Positions 14,918 to 23,965 of a stretch of 36,915 nt of DNA are shown here, in pieces. The notes beneath the pieces are model-generated. The model made no database searches. It saw nothing but the letters and a program-made list of their open reading frames with translations, and was not told where the DNA came from. The first letter of the stretch is position 1; each line of letters begins with the position of its first letter. Source of the stretch: Bacteroidaceae bacterium (lineage in GTDB: Bacteria > Bacteroidota > Bacteroidia > Bacteroidales > Bacteroidaceae); the NCBI GenBank assembly GCA_017615245.1, contig JAGAAL010000059.1, positions 1-36,915 of the forward strand. The letters are read 5' to 3'. The translations under genes were made by a program, and so were the position numbers.

Positions 14918-16162
14918 TTAATTCGCTTTTGTCAGTCGGTAAGCGATGACATCGTGACCTTTGACTACAAGTTTGCGTTCCACCTTGTTCTGCTTCGAGG
15001 TCTTCCCCTCCTGCTTGTGACTCCAGAGGTTATAGACGCGATAAACGATGGTGTCGAAATTGGTGCTGAGATGGCTCACTTCATCATCGGTGAGGTTGAA
15101 ATCCTGCCAGTTGAGGTTGAAGGTGATGTCCTGCTCGGTGGAATTAAGAATGGTGAAGGCCCAATCGCCACCTGCAAGGGGCTTGAACCAGCATTGCAGT
15201 CCTTCAAGGTCTTTATAGCGGAGTCCTTGCACACCAAGGGTATCTTGGTCGATGGCTATCATATCGCGGTTCATGAGGATGTCGCAGGTAGCTTTGCTCA
15301 TGTTGCGCAGGTCGTTTCCGAGAATCAGCGGAGCTGCCATCATACACCACATGGTGAAATGGGCGCGGTCTTCGTTCTCGCTCATACCGTTGCCGACCTC
15401 GAGCATATCGGGATCGTTCCAATGATTCGGTCCGGCATACTTACGCAGCGGTCCGTTCTGGTCGATGATGCTCAGGACGGTCTGTCCCCAACCACGCTGA
15501 CGGGGTGTGCCGGCAAAACGTGAGGTGATATCGCCTGTGGTTCGCCATGAGTGGCCTACGTCGGCAGCCCATTCCCAAGGTTGGTTAGTGCCCCATTCGC
15601 ACATACTGAAGAAGATGGGACGACCAGAAGCACGCAGGGCATCGCGCATCAGGGCATAAGCACCACGGGGATTGATGTTGTTGGCATTACACCAATCGTA
15701 CTTCAGATAGTCGACTTCCCATCGTGCATACTGCAGAGCATCCTGGTATTCGTGTCCCAACGAACCTGGCATACCTGCGCAGGTCCTGGTACCGGCATCG
15801 CTGTAGATACCCAGTTTCAGGTTCTTGCTGTGCATATAGTCGGCCAATGCTTTCATCCCACTTGGGAACTTTGCAGGATCGACTTGAATGAATCCGTCGG
15901 CATCGCGCTGCCCGTGCCAACAGTCGTCGATGTTGATATACACATAGCCTGCATCGCGCAAACCTGTCTCCACCATTGCGTCGGCGATGCCTTTGATGAT
16001 GTCTTCAGAAATATTACCTTGGAAACGGTTCCACGAACTCCAACCCATCTGTGGGGTACGAGCCAAACCCTCCCATTTACCACCGCCATTTCGGCGAGGC
16101 TGTGCCTGCATGGTAAGTGCCGTCAGCACAATCATTGCAATCAATAATGCATTACGTTTCAT
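14918..16162 (-). CDS. Secreted alpha-galactosidase, GH27
   Basis: This is a clan GH-D retaining enzyme releasing alpha-galactose (some family members release beta-L-arabinopyranose). Residues 1-21 are a signal peptide. The barrel starts at LARTPQMGWSSWNRF (33-47). INIDDCW (77-82) follows, then the nucleophile Asp156 in YLKYDWC and the probable acid/base Asp211 in WRTTGDI. A C-terminal beta-sandwich (~325-414) completes the usual 414-residue length. The Asp of DDCW is what true alpha-galactosidases normally have, which favours galactosidase over arabinopyranosidase, as far as I can judge. It lies 31 bp after the DUF1680 gene in the same operon, suggesting joint action on an arabinose/galactose-bearing plant glycan. 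Confidence 0.9.
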   Translation of the reverse strand: MKRNALLIAMIVLTALTMQAQPRRNGGGKWEGLARTPQMGWSSWNRFQGNISEDIIKGIADAMVETGLRDAGYVYINIDDCWHGQRDADGFIQVDPAKFPSGMKALADYMHSKNLKLGIYSDAGTRTCAGMPGSLGHEYQDALQYARWEVDYLKYDWCNANNINPRGAYALMRDALRASGRPIFFSMCEWGTNQPWEWAADVGHSWRTTGDITSRFAGTPRQRGWGQTVLSIIDQNGPLRKYAGPNHWNDPDMLEVGNGMSENEDRAHFTMWCMMAAPLILGNDLRNMSKATCDILMNRDMIAIDQDTLGVQGLRYKDLEGLQCWFKPLAGGDWAFTILNSTEQDITFNLNWQDFNLTDDEVSHLSTNFDTIVYRVYNLWSHKQEGKTSKQNKVERKLVVKGHDVIAYRLTKAN

Positions 16163-16193
16163 ACTCTTATTTTTATTATAAACTATTAAACAA

Positions 16194-18563
16194 TTACTTC
16201 ACTAATCGCACTTCGTAGATCTCGCCAATCTGCTTGCGGGGCTTGGCAATGAACTTGACACGTATCTGCTGCTTGCCCTTCAGGAGGTCGGCAGGTATAG
16301 GATAGGTCTCGTACTTGAATTCGGAGATGCGGTACTTGCCGGTATTGTTCACTTCCTTCACGAGTACATCATCGACCAGAATGTCGAACTCATGACTTTT
16401 CCACTCACCTACACCCCAATATTTGAGTCGCAGGGAAAGGTCGGTCGCTCCACCCGTCTGCATCAGATAGCTGAAGTAGTGGCCATCGCTGGCATCGCGA
16501 TAGAACACATCGTTGGTATTTCCCGTCTGCGAACGGTCGGTCTCCATCTTGTGGTCGGTCTCGGGTTGCTGCTCTCCTGGTTGGACCTTATCTACGGTAC
16601 GTGCCTCGAGTGCCTGACGCTCCTGCTCCTGACGTGCGAGGTTGTCAAGATAAGTCTTATAGCTCTGCTCGGAGAGAGATAGCCAGTACATCATATAGCG
16701 GCTGTCGTGCAGTTCGAAGAAAGGCATCAATTCGTTACGAATGGCATTCTCCATCTTTGTAGTGAGGGTGAAGTGGAGGGGTTTCCCTGCAATAGGCTGC
16801 AACTGGTTAGCAATATCCTCGATGTTGTCGTTAATGAGGATTGGTGCCTGGTCGATTGGCAGTTTCTTACCTCCTGCGTATTGTCCGAAACGACTGTCGT
16901 CGGCAATGAGATGAGCCAAGTCTTCCGTACCAGTCTTCATAGCAAGCAGGATAGGGCCGTGCATCAGTGCGATATACTGCGGCTCATTGGGCAAGTACTT
17001 GATGCTGTTGTACATCGGGAAACTGATATCCACCACATCGCCTTTCTTCCACTTGCGATCGATGCTGACATATGACGACGGACCTGTGACAATGCTGACA
17101 GGCTGACCATTGACCTTGATGGAAAATGTGCCAGGCTTCACCCAAGCTGGATAACGCACTTGAAGTGAAAACTCACCTTTACCCTGTGTAACCGTGAGGC
17201 GGCTCGTTTCACCATATGGGAACTGAGTGTCCTGACGGAGCACGATACCCTGTTCCTTCCAATTCAACTGAGAGGCGACGAAGAGGTTCACGAAGAGATT
17301 GTCACCTTTGTGAGTATAGATGAACTGTCCGTACTTGCCATGATTCTCCATACCCGTACCCACGCAGCACCACATGGCCTCGTTGGGAGCTGAATAGTTG
17401 CGGTAGTGACGTGGACGAGCAGGTGTAAAATACACGTAGCCTCCATGCTCGGGATGCTGGGTAGAGAGGATATGATTGAACGTAGCCAACTCGTAGTAGT
17501 CAGCATAGCGAGCCTCAGGATTACGGCGGTGTAATTCCTCTGTCAGCTTCAGCATATTGTTGGTATTGCACGATTCGGGACCGTCGATGTCGTTGATGAA
17601 GTCCATACAAGCATCCCTACTGGGGAAGTGCTCGCGACGGCTGTTACCGCCGAATGCAAGTGACCGTTCGCCTGTCACGATGTCCCAGAAGAAGTCAGCT
17701 GCCTTATGATACACTTCATCACCAGCGAGTTCAGAAATACGCTCAAACCCTACAACCTTCGGTACCTGTGTGTTGGCATGCATATTGTCGAGGTTGTCCT
17801 GACGTTGCGACATAGAATTCAACAGGCGGCGATGAGAGAAGCGGCGAGCCACATCAAGGTATTTCCTATCGCCTGTGATGGCATACCCATCAGCCAGCAC
17901 CTCGTTCATACCACCGTGCTCCATACCCAGCATACGCTCCATCTGAGCGTCACTAAAACCAGCCGTCAGATCGATAGCCCAGTCGCAGAACCCAAGGAAA
18001 AGCTTCTTAGCTTGTTGGTTTCCGCAATACACCCACGCATCACGCAAGCCTGCGTACATCTTATGAAGGTTGTAGAATGGTGCCCAAGAACCATTGTAGA
18101 CACCGAAATCGCCACGTTTGAAGTTCGACCAGATGCGCTCACTATTGGGCATTCCACCCACATAGCCACGCCCCCATTCTGGGTGGTTCTTCACATTCGC
18201 ATCTGCACACTCCTGCAGTTCGCTAATCATATATTCCATACGCTGACGGCACTCCTCGCTACCTGTGGCAGCATTCATTGCCATCGCTGTAAGGTAGTGA
18301 CCGCCCACATGGCCGTCAAGTCCGTCCCAGTTAGGATAGGTAGGTTTCTTCGGGGTCAATCCTGCCTCCTTGCGATAAGGAGCCAACAGCCGGTCAACAT
18401 CGTACTGCAACAGCGTCTTGATATTCAAGTCGCGGGCAGCCTTCAATGGGCCATCCAATAGGGTCACATCACCCAATGGAAACTCATCGTTGTAGAGTCG
18501 GTCTTGTGCCTCAACCATCATACCGACAGCGAGTGACACCAGTAGTAAAATAGATCGTTTCAT
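16194..18563 (-). CDS. Beta-L-arabinofuranosidase, DUF1680 (GH127/GH146)
   Basis: This is a secreted 789-residue enzyme of the DUF1680 fold that should remove beta-L-arabinofuranose from plant glycoprotein or pectin side chains. Residues 1-20 form a signal peptide. The (alpha/alpha)6 barrel spans ~25-420 with GHVGGHYLTAMAM and the zinc/catalytic set typical of the family: Glu330 and Cys332 in GPESCNT, and Cys399-Cys400 in MWCCVGTGMENHGKYG. Beta domains follow, and residues ~700-789 resemble the DUF6805-type C-terminal module seen in Bacteroidetes GH127/GH146 proteins. I cannot separate GH127 from GH146 without an alignment. It is first in a two-gene operon with the GH27 enzyme. No consensus -7 box is visible before the start. 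Confidence 0.88.
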   Translation of the reverse strand: MKRSILLLVSLAVGMMVEAQDRLYNDEFPLGDVTLLDGPLKAARDLNIKTLLQYDVDRLLAPYRKEAGLTPKKPTYPNWDGLDGHVGGHYLTAMAMNAATGSEECRQRMEYMISELQECADANVKNHPEWGRGYVGGMPNSERIWSNFKRGDFGVYNGSWAPFYNLHKMYAGLRDAWVYCGNQQAKKLFLGFCDWAIDLTAGFSDAQMERMLGMEHGGMNEVLADGYAITGDRKYLDVARRFSHRRLLNSMSQRQDNLDNMHANTQVPKVVGFERISELAGDEVYHKAADFFWDIVTGERSLAFGGNSRREHFPSRDACMDFINDIDGPESCNTNNMLKLTEELHRRNPEARYADYYELATFNHILSTQHPEHGGYVYFTPARPRHYRNYSAPNEAMWCCVGTGMENHGKYGQFIYTHKGDNLFVNLFVASQLNWKEQGIVLRQDTQFPYGETSRLTVTQGKGEFSLQVRYPAWVKPGTFSIKVNGQPVSIVTGPSSYVSIDRKWKKGDVVDISFPMYNSIKYLPNEPQYIALMHGPILLAMKTGTEDLAHLIADDSRFGQYAGGKKLPIDQAPILINDNIEDIANQLQPIAGKPLHFTLTTKMENAIRNELMPFFELHDSRYMMYWLSLSEQSYKTYLDNLARQEQERQALEARTVDKVQPGEQQPETDHKMETDRSQTGNTNDVFYRDASDGHYFSYLMQTGGATDLSLRLKYWGVGEWKSHEFDILVDDVLVKEVNNTGKYRISEFKYETYPIPADLLKGKQQIRVKFIAKPRKQIGEIYEVRLVK

Positions 18564-18605
18564 TGAAATTTGAAAGTTAGTTTATTTTATATTATAATAA
18601 AGCAT

Positions 18606-19121
18606 CTAAAGCCTTAAGAGTATCTTTTTACGGAGGCCTCTCACAGCAGGCTTGTAATAGTCGATTTCCATTGTCTCAAGAGTGCGTTTCATCTCACCCA
18701 TCAGTTCCGGGTAGAACTGACACATGTGGAAGGCAAGCTTCATGCATATCGTCTGGATACCAGGAAACTCATCGATGCTGGCCATACGCTCGAGGCAGAA
18801 GTCAAGAAAGTCGGTTCGCAGGTCATCCTCGGATATCTTCAAACGCCCGATGATGTTCAATGTCAGCCGCCTCACGGATGAGTTCTCCGTCTGCATCGCT
18901 TGTACAATCAGTTCGTTGAGCAACACCTGCAACCCCGCAAGTTCTTTATCGCTTGCTTTGGCCAGTCCCCACAGGGCACTCCTCGTCACACGGTCATCCG
19001 AGTCGAAAACATACCGACGAGCGAACCCAAGGAAATCTCCCTCAACTTTCACTTCCTGATAAATCTCCTGTGCCCCATTCTCGCTAAATGTCTGCTGCAG
19101 CCTCTCGCGTGTGATTGCCAT
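18606..19121 (-). CDS. HEAT-repeat-like helical protein
   Basis: This is a 171-residue cytoplasmic, all-helical protein with no signal peptide. The pattern SDDRVTRSALWGLAKAS and NSSVRRLTLNIIGRLKI repeats at ~40-residue spacing with the hydrophobic and Arg positions of HEAT repeats. It may belong to the HEAT-like group near DNA alkylation repair proteins, but I do not see the signature of those enzymes, so I leave the function open. It is read from a consensus -7 box at 19144-19151, divergent from the DUF2271 gene. Its stop lies 42 bp before the start of the GH127 gene, so read-through into that operon is possible. Confidence 0.65.
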   Translation of the reverse strand: MAITRERLQQTFSENGAQEIYQEVKVEGDFLGFARRYVFDSDDRVTRSALWGLAKASDKELAGLQVLLNELIVQAMQTENSSVRRLTLNIIGRLKISEDDLRTDFLDFCLERMASIDEFPGIQTICMKLAFHMCQFYPELMGEMKRTLETMEIDYYKPAVRGLRKKILLRL

Positions 19122-19143
19122 GTTATTCGTTTATTAGCGGTTG

Positions 19144-19151
19144 CAAAGATA
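19144..19151 (-). promoter_or_regulatory. -7 box for HEAT-like gene
   Basis: Read on the minus strand this is TATCTTTG followed by CAACC, 22 bp upstream of the start at 19121. It faces a divergent promoter at 19235-19242. Confidence 0.75.
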
Positions 19152-19156
19152 TAAAA

Positions 19157-19184
19157 AGTTTAGAGTTTAGAGTTTAGAGTTTAG
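19157..19184. repeat. Heptamer tandem repeat (AGTTTAG)
   Basis: Four perfect AGTTTAG units, then AGTTTTT, occupy the divergent promoter gap. An AACTTTC-type repeat follows at about 19203-19228. Confidence 0.9.
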
Positions 19185-19234
19185 AGTTTTTTTTAATTTT
19201 TTCAACTTTCAACTTCAACTTTCAACTTTTTTAC

Positions 19235-19242
19235 TATCTTTG
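19235..19242 (+). promoter_or_regulatory. -7 box for DUF2271 gene
   Basis: TATCTTTG followed by CACC is an exact consensus, 35 bp before the ATG at 19278. Confidence 0.75.
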
Positions 19243-19277
19243 CACCCGTATTAACAACTGTATTAACAAATAAAGCC

Positions 19278-19865
19278 ATGAAACAGAAAAAGATGTTTAG
19301 CGTATTTATCGCTGTTATGTTGCTGGCAATGCCGGCATTCGCTCAAAACAAAAGCAAGACACAGAGTCTTGAAGTGTCGTTCAACTATCAGAAACAAGCA
19401 GGGCCTGGGTCTAACCAGTATGCTGTATGGATAGAAAATGAGAAAGGCGAGGTGGTAAAGACACTATTTGTCACCGCATACACTACCAAAGGAAGGTCGC
19501 GTGGAGGTCAACCAGCCCAGCGTGGCTATATAGTACGCCCTGCATGTGTACCTACATGGGTGAAAACCGCAAAAGCAAACGAGCAGACCGACGAGCAATT
19601 GGATGCCTTCTCAGGTGCCACTCCACAAGCAAGCGGCACTCAGAGTTTCACATGGGACTTCACAGATCAACAGGGACGTGCTGTTTCACAAGGCAAATAC
19701 AAGGTATTGGTAGAAGCTACTCTATATTTCGACAGCGATATCATCTACACTGGCACTTTCTCCACGAAGGATAAAGCGGGTAGCATTGCGCTTACCTCAA
19801 CGCTGACTGCACCTGACGAGCAACACAAAGATATGGTTACAGACGTAAAAGCGGAGTTGAAGTAA
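19278..19865 (+). CDS. DUF2271 exported protein
   Basis: The sequence matches DUF2271: residues 1-22 form a signal peptide (MPAFAQ), and the mature protein is a beta-sandwich with QYAVWIENEKGEVVKTLFVTAYTTKGR (48-74). RPACVPTWVKTA (87-98) and SGATPQASGTQSFTWDFTDQQGRAVSQGKYKVLVEA follow in the second half. Family members are periplasmic proteins often found with flavin- or thiamine-linked maturation genes (ApbE type), but no such gene lies here. At 195 residues it is of ordinary length. The function is unknown; the role is best described as a periplasmic beta-sandwich protein. It has its own promoter. Confidence 0.82.
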   Translation: MKQKKMFSVFIAVMLLAMPAFAQNKSKTQSLEVSFNYQKQAGPGSNQYAVWIENEKGEVVKTLFVTAYTTKGRSRGGQPAQRGYIVRPACVPTWVKTAKANEQTDEQLDAFSGATPQASGTQSFTWDFTDQQGRAVSQGKYKVLVEATLYFDSDIIYTGTFSTKDKAGSIALTSTLTAPDEQHKDMVTDVKAELK

Positions 19866-19885
19866 GCCTATAGAAAGCTATCATT

Positions 19886-20938
19886 CTATTCGTAATGCCT
19901 GATTCGTACATCTATCCCCTCTTCCTTTAATTGTGACGGAATGGTGCTGACATTTGTCTGTCCATAGTGATAGGGAAAGAGTACCTTTGGCTTAATCATC
20001 TTTGCAGCACGTATCAGTTGTTCTGGAGTCATCGTGTAGGGTTGGTTACAAGGCAGAAAGGCGATATCGATGTCCTTAATGTTTGCCATCTCGGGAATAT
20101 CTTCCGTATCACCTGCTATGTAGATACGTAAGCCGTCGAGGGTCAGCACGTAGCCATTGTCACGATCTTTGGGATGGAACTGCGTATGCCCTTCCGAGAT
20201 ATTATATGCAGGAACGGCCTCAATCACAATACCGCCCAAAGTAGCACTTTGACCGTTAGCCAATACCAATCCCGAACCATACATATCGGCACAGCGTTTG
20301 TTCATAATCAGCTGGGTGTTTGTGCCCGTCAGCTGTTTGATGGCTGCTGCATCGTAGTGGTCACCATGCTCGTGAGTCACAAGGATATAATCTGCTTTCG
20401 GCATTGAAGCGTAGTCGATGGTGCGATTGCCCATCTTTCCTACAGGGTCAATTTGTATTTCCCGCCCATCGAACTCAATTCGAATGCAAGAATGCATCAA
20501 CGCATGCATCTTGACGGTCTTGCCGCTCTTCGTCTTGAACACATCCACCTCGTAACTCTCTGTGCTGACAGGCATCTTGGCATCCTGCCAGGCAGTAATA
20601 CCCCCTTTCAGGTTCACACACTTGTAACCCTCAGCCGCCAATCGACCTGCCGCGCTGGCAGAGCGACGACCGCTACGGCAATAGACCGCAATGGTCTTAT
20701 CGGTCGTCAGTACCGTCTTTGCTTTCTGCATGAAATCGTCCTTTCCCTGATCGATGTTAATAGCTCCTTCGATATGCCCTTCTGCAAATTCATCGGCAGT
20801 ACGTACATCGAGCACCACAACGTTCGAAGCGTCCATCAGTTCTGCGAAAGCCTTTACGTCGACATTCTCGTAATTCCCCTGGCCGCAGGCAGTTGTCAGT
20901 CCTAATGTAGCCAGTAAACTTGTAATAATCTTCTTCAT
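19886..20938 (-). CDS. Rhodanese / metallo-beta-lactamase-fold fusion lipoprotein
   Basis: Two enzyme domains share one chain. Residues 1-18 look like a lipoprotein signal ending at Cys18 (TTAC). The rhodanese domain (~25-125) has LDVRTADEFAEGHIEGA and the catalytic Cys87 in YCRSGRR, so a persulfide role is likely. The metallo-hydrolase domain (~140-350) carries THEHGDHYD (His189, His191, Asp193, His194) and later GDTED and HYGQ, in the UlaG-like style of the fold. The fusion is likely exported, where it would act on sulfur or thiol compounds; that is inference. It lies 24 bp after msrA, so both are probably in one redox operon. The substrate is unknown. Confidence 0.82.
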   Translation of the reverse strand: MKKIITSLLATLGLTTACGQGNYENVDVKAFAELMDASNVVVLDVRTADEFAEGHIEGAINIDQGKDDFMQKAKTVLTTDKTIAVYCRSGRRSASAAGRLAAEGYKCVNLKGGITAWQDAKMPVSTESYEVDVFKTKSGKTVKMHALMHSCIRIEFDGREIQIDPVGKMGNRTIDYASMPKADYILVTHEHGDHYDAAAIKQLTGTNTQLIMNKRCADMYGSGLVLANGQSATLGGIVIEAVPAYNISEGHTQFHPKDRDNGYVLTLDGLRIYIAGDTEDIPEMANIKDIDIAFLPCNQPYTMTPEQLIRAAKMIKPKVLFPYHYGQTNVSTIPSQLKEEGIDVRIRHYE

Positions 20939-20962
20939 GGGTTTGTAAATAGTTTATTTTTT

Positions 20963-21505
20963 TTATTGATTTCTACGCTCAATACCTTTCTCTTTCGCTT
21001 GTTTGGCAAATTGAAACAGCGAAAGTGGCAGATGACAATAACCGTCAGGATTCTTGTCAAGATAGTCCTGGTGATACTCCTCCGCTGTATAGAAGTTCTC
21101 TAAAGGTTGTTTCTCTACAACAAGAGGCTGCTGATAGTGCTGCTGCTCTTCGGCATAAACCCTCTCGATGACCGGTAAATCCTCCGTATCAGAATAATAG
21201 ATGCCGGTACGATAGCGAGTTCCTTCATCATGTCCTTGTTTGTTCAGACTCGTAGGGTCGATTGCCTTGAAGAACATCTGCAACAGGAATCGGAGACTCA
21301 CCTCTTCTGGATTGTACTTTACATGCACAGTCTCTGCAAAGCCCGTCGTGTCGGTATACACCTCTTTATACGTAGGGTTCACGGTGTTTCCGTTGGCAAA
21401 TCCAACCTCCGTCGCCACCACACCCTCAATCTGCTTGAAGTAATGCTCGGTCCCCCAAAAGCATCCCCCTGCAAGGTAAATGTCTTTTACTGTTTTCTTA
21501 ACCAT
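20963..21505 (-). CDS. msrA: Peptide methionine sulfoxide reductase A
   Basis: This 180-residue enzyme reduces methionine-S-sulfoxide in proteins. AGGCFWGTEHYF (12-23) has the catalytic Cys15 and the surrounding aromatic pocket. EVGFANGN and NPTYKEVYT match the conserved core, and YHQDYL with PDGYCHLP provides the C-terminal segment, so the chain appears complete and of normal length. It has no signal peptide and should act in the cytoplasm. The gene for the rhodanese/hydrolase fusion follows after 24 bp. A short remnant of a second MsrA lies at 12175-12273. Confidence 0.95.
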   Translation of the reverse strand: MVKKTVKDIYLAGGCFWGTEHYFKQIEGVVATEVGFANGNTVNPTYKEVYTDTTGFAETVHVKYNPEEVSLRFLLQMFFKAIDPTSLNKQGHDEGTRYRTGIYYSDTEDLPVIERVYAEEQQHYQQPLVVEKQPLENFYTAEEYHQDYLDKNPDGYCHLPLSLFQFAKQAKEKGIERRNQ

Positions 21506-21640
21506 ATTTTTAATTAGTTAGCATGCTTTTCCGCCACGCTTTAGTCCGCTCACGAATGTTCTGTTGAGAAAATTGAAAATTGCGATTAAATGAGTGCTGA
21601 GTCCTTCGACAAGCTCTAGATGTACCAAACTTGTTAGTTG

Positions 21641-22660
21641 CTAGAGTCTAAAGCCTAAGAATGCACGGGCACGCCATTTGTTCTGATTGACTACCACCAC
21701 ATCGTCATCGAAGACGGAATTGTTCATCACAAGGGTGGCTCCGGCGAAATAGCGGGACGAAAAGTTGTAAACTACTGCTGCACGCTCGTTGAAAATCATG
21801 TTGAAACGCATGTGCTGAGCCTTCTTTCGCTCTCCGTTCACAGTAAATTTGTTGCGGTTATACACCACGAAGGTGGGCAACATAGAGAAATGGAGCAGCC
21901 ATTTTTTGCCAAGTACCCAGTTGTAACCGTAACCGCCTCCAATACCAATGTGGCCAATATTGATTTGTACGTCAGGAGCGTTCGGATTACGGGCTTTTAG
22001 GTCATCGCTCGTCTTGATGCTTCCTCCCTGATAGCTGATACCCGCCAACCACGAACCAGCCGAACGACGCTGGATGTAACTTTGGGTAAAAGCGGCGGGG
22101 AAAGAGAAACGACGATGGTTGAAGGTGTAGTAGCCTGCCAGATTGACAATCTTCAGTATGAGATCATCCGACTCCAACCGTTCCAGATTATCGTCCCGAC
22201 GGATGTCGCCTGCCAATGTGGTGGCGCGTTGATAACTGAAGTCGAGGCTGATGCGACTACTATAATAATTGAGATTGAACTCATAGTCCTTATAGATTCC
22301 TTTCCATTTGGAAGGGTTGACAGCCATTCCGACACCTATTCCACGATAAATACCAGCCACGGAGAATGTAGTCTTATGACTGGTTTTGAGGTCTGCCTTT
22401 GAATAAATGTCATTTACCGTTCCCTTTGCGTGGAAGGAGTTGCCCGTTTGGTTCATCCTCACTTTCAACGTGAGCGTTCCCTCAGGACGAATCACGTAGC
22501 TCGTATCGTAGGGTGTGCGGTAATAGCGCTCTGTCAGCATACTATCCACTCGTGACCTCATTTGCCGGTCTCGATTTTGTGCGTGAAGCCCACTTCCTCC
22601 CACCAACGGGGAGAGAGGTAATACGCAAAACACGACAAACGCTATTAAGATTTTAGACAT
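21641..22660 (-). CDS. DUF4421 outer-membrane-type protein
   Basis: This is a 339-residue protein of the DUF4421 family: a signal peptide (~1-27, ending LHAQ), then a region with TERYYRTPYDTSYVIRPEG, and repeated amphipathic beta strands ending in an aromatic residue near the C-terminus (FLGFRL), all expected of an outer-membrane beta-barrel. The role of the family is unknown. The PLSPLVGGSG part of the signal segment is encoded by DNA resembling the C/G-rich dispersed repeats elsewhere in the window, so the leader may have been remodelled by such a repeat. It has no clear promoter and stands apart from the neighbours. Confidence 0.75.
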   Translation of the reverse strand: MSKILIAFVVFCVLPLSPLVGGSGLHAQNRDRQMRSRVDSMLTERYYRTPYDTSYVIRPEGTLTLKVRMNQTGNSFHAKGTVNDIYSKADLKTSHKTTFSVAGIYRGIGVGMAVNPSKWKGIYKDYEFNLNYYSSRISLDFSYQRATTLAGDIRRDDNLERLESDDLILKIVNLAGYYTFNHRRFSFPAAFTQSYIQRRSAGSWLAGISYQGGSIKTSDDLKARNPNAPDVQINIGHIGIGGGYGYNWVLGKKWLLHFSMLPTFVVYNRNKFTVNGERKKAQHMRFNMIFNERAAVVYNFSSRYFAGATLVMNNSVFDDDVVVVNQNKWRARAFLGFRL

Positions 22661-22734
22661 TAGACACTATATTTTAGTTCGGGAACGACAGAAGTAATAG
22701 GAGTACAGGAGTTCAGACGAAACATCACTAACTT

Positions 22735-22753
22735 CTCACCTCTCACCTCACAC
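22735..22753. repeat. TCTCACC-type heptamer repeat
   Basis: TCTCACC occurs twice, followed by a degenerate copy, in the 95-bp gap between the DUF4421 start and the pfkA stop. The same heptamer disrupts the epimerase at 30144. Confidence 0.75.
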
Positions 22754-22755
22754 CT

Positions 22756-23733
22756 CTATATACTCAACTCATTCAGCACCGTGATGAGTCGCTTATCGAA
22801 ACGTTTGTCCGTACGGATGCACTCAGAGAATGGCACATAGACGATGTCGTTGTAACGATAGCCAACCATCACGTTGCGCTGGCCCTGCTTGATGGCCTCG
22901 ATGGCACCAGCACCCGTACAGCTTGCCAGAATGCGGTCGCGAGCCGACGGACTTCCGCCACGTTGCAGGTGACCAAGAATCGATACACGCACATCGAATC
23001 CTGGGAATTCTTTCTTCACACGATCAGCATAATAAAGAGCGCCACACTTAGGACTCTCCGACACAATGACAATACATGACTTCTTCGACTTGCGAATGCC
23101 GCGCTCCATAAACTGTGCCAACTGGTCAACATCGGTCACCTCCTCAGGCACGATAGCAGCCTCAGCGCCACAGGCGATAGCACAGTTCTGTGCCAGGAAA
23201 CCCGCATCGCGTCCCATCACCTCGACGAAGAAAATACGCTCATGCGAATTGGCCGTATCCCTGATGCGGTCCACACACTCCATGATAGTGTTCATCGTCG
23301 TATCGTAACCAATCGTAGCATCAGTACCATAGAGGTCGTTGTCAATCGTACCAGGCAAACCGATAACAGGGAAATCAAACTCAACACCGAAATTCCACGC
23401 TCCCGTCAGCGAACCGTTGCCGCCAATCACCACCAAAGCGTCAATTTCCTCCTTCAGGCAAGTCTCGTATGCCTTCTTCCTGCCTTCAGGGGTCATGAAC
23501 TCACTCGAGCGGGCCGTCTTCAGAATGGTACCGCCTCGCGTAATGATGCCGCTCACGTCCTCAGTTGTGAAAGTCTTCACCTCGCCCTTAATCAATCCGT
23601 CGTAGCCACGATAGATACCCTTAATATTGAAACCATTGCTGATACCAGCGCGTGTCACAGCTCGGATGGCTGCATTCATGCCAGGAGCATCGCCGCCTGA
23701 TGTCAGAACACCTATTGTCTTTATTTTACCCAT
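22756..23733 (-). CDS. pfkA: ATP-dependent 6-phosphofructokinase
   Basis: This 325-residue glycolytic enzyme phosphorylates fructose 6-phosphate in the cytoplasm. Motifs include [19 protein letters not shown] for nucleotide binding, LPGTIDNDL with the catalytic Asp, [20 protein letters not shown] and [10 protein letters not shown] start at the Met of MGKIKTIG (23733) rather than the upstream 23769, because this is where homologues usually begin and the longer start adds an atypical KCNNAKK stretch. A consensus -7 box lies at 23789-23796. Whether it uses ATP or pyrophosphate cannot be settled by eye, though the sequence looks like the ATP-type bacterial PfkA. Confidence 0.95.
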   Translation of the reverse strand: MGKIKTIGVLTSGGDAPGMNAAIRAVTRAGISNGFNIKGIYRGYDGLIKGEVKTFTTEDVSGIITRGGTILKTARSSEFMTPEGRKKAYETCLKEEIDALVVIGGNGSLTGAWNFGVEFDFPVIGLPGTIDNDLYGTDATIGYDTTMNTIMECVDRIRDTANSHERIFFVEVMGRDAGFLAQNCAIACGAEAAIVPEEVTDVDQLAQFMERGIRKSKKSCIVIVSESPKCGALYYADRVKKEFPGFDVRVSILGHLQRGGSPSARDRILASCTGAGAIEAIKQGQRNVMVGYRYNDIVYVPFSECIRTDKRFDKRLITVLNELSI

Positions 23734-23788
23734 AATCTTCTTTGCATTATTACATTTTATAATTTCCAACGCAGGTTTTAATCTTCTG

Positions 23789-23796
23789 CAAAGTTA
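23789..23796 (-). promoter_or_regulatory. -7 box for pfkA
   Basis: Read on the minus strand this is TAACTTTG followed by CAG, an exact TAnnTTTG match, 55 bp upstream of the chosen start. Confidence 0.7.
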
Positions 23797-23930
23797 AGTG
23801 CTAATTTCGAAACTACCAAATAATTTGATGATTTTCTGCAAAAAATGTTTTTTTTCTTAACACATCATTCAAAATAATTCATAATTCAATTTTTTATCAT
23901 TTTTTAATTCTTTTATTTTTAATTTTTTCC

Positions 23931-23938
23931 TACCTTTG
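23931..23938 (+). promoter_or_regulatory. -7 box for CE15 esterase
   Basis: TACCTTTG followed by CGC, 27 bp before the ATG at 23966, follows a long A/T-rich stretch. Confidence 0.75.
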
Positions 23939-23965
23939 CGCTGAAAATTTGAAAAAGCAAAAGAT

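Noticed and set aside
17706-18461. 251-codon plus-strand frame opposite the DUF1680 gene
   Set aside because: It is antisense to a clear enzyme gene with all active-site motifs and has no independent support.
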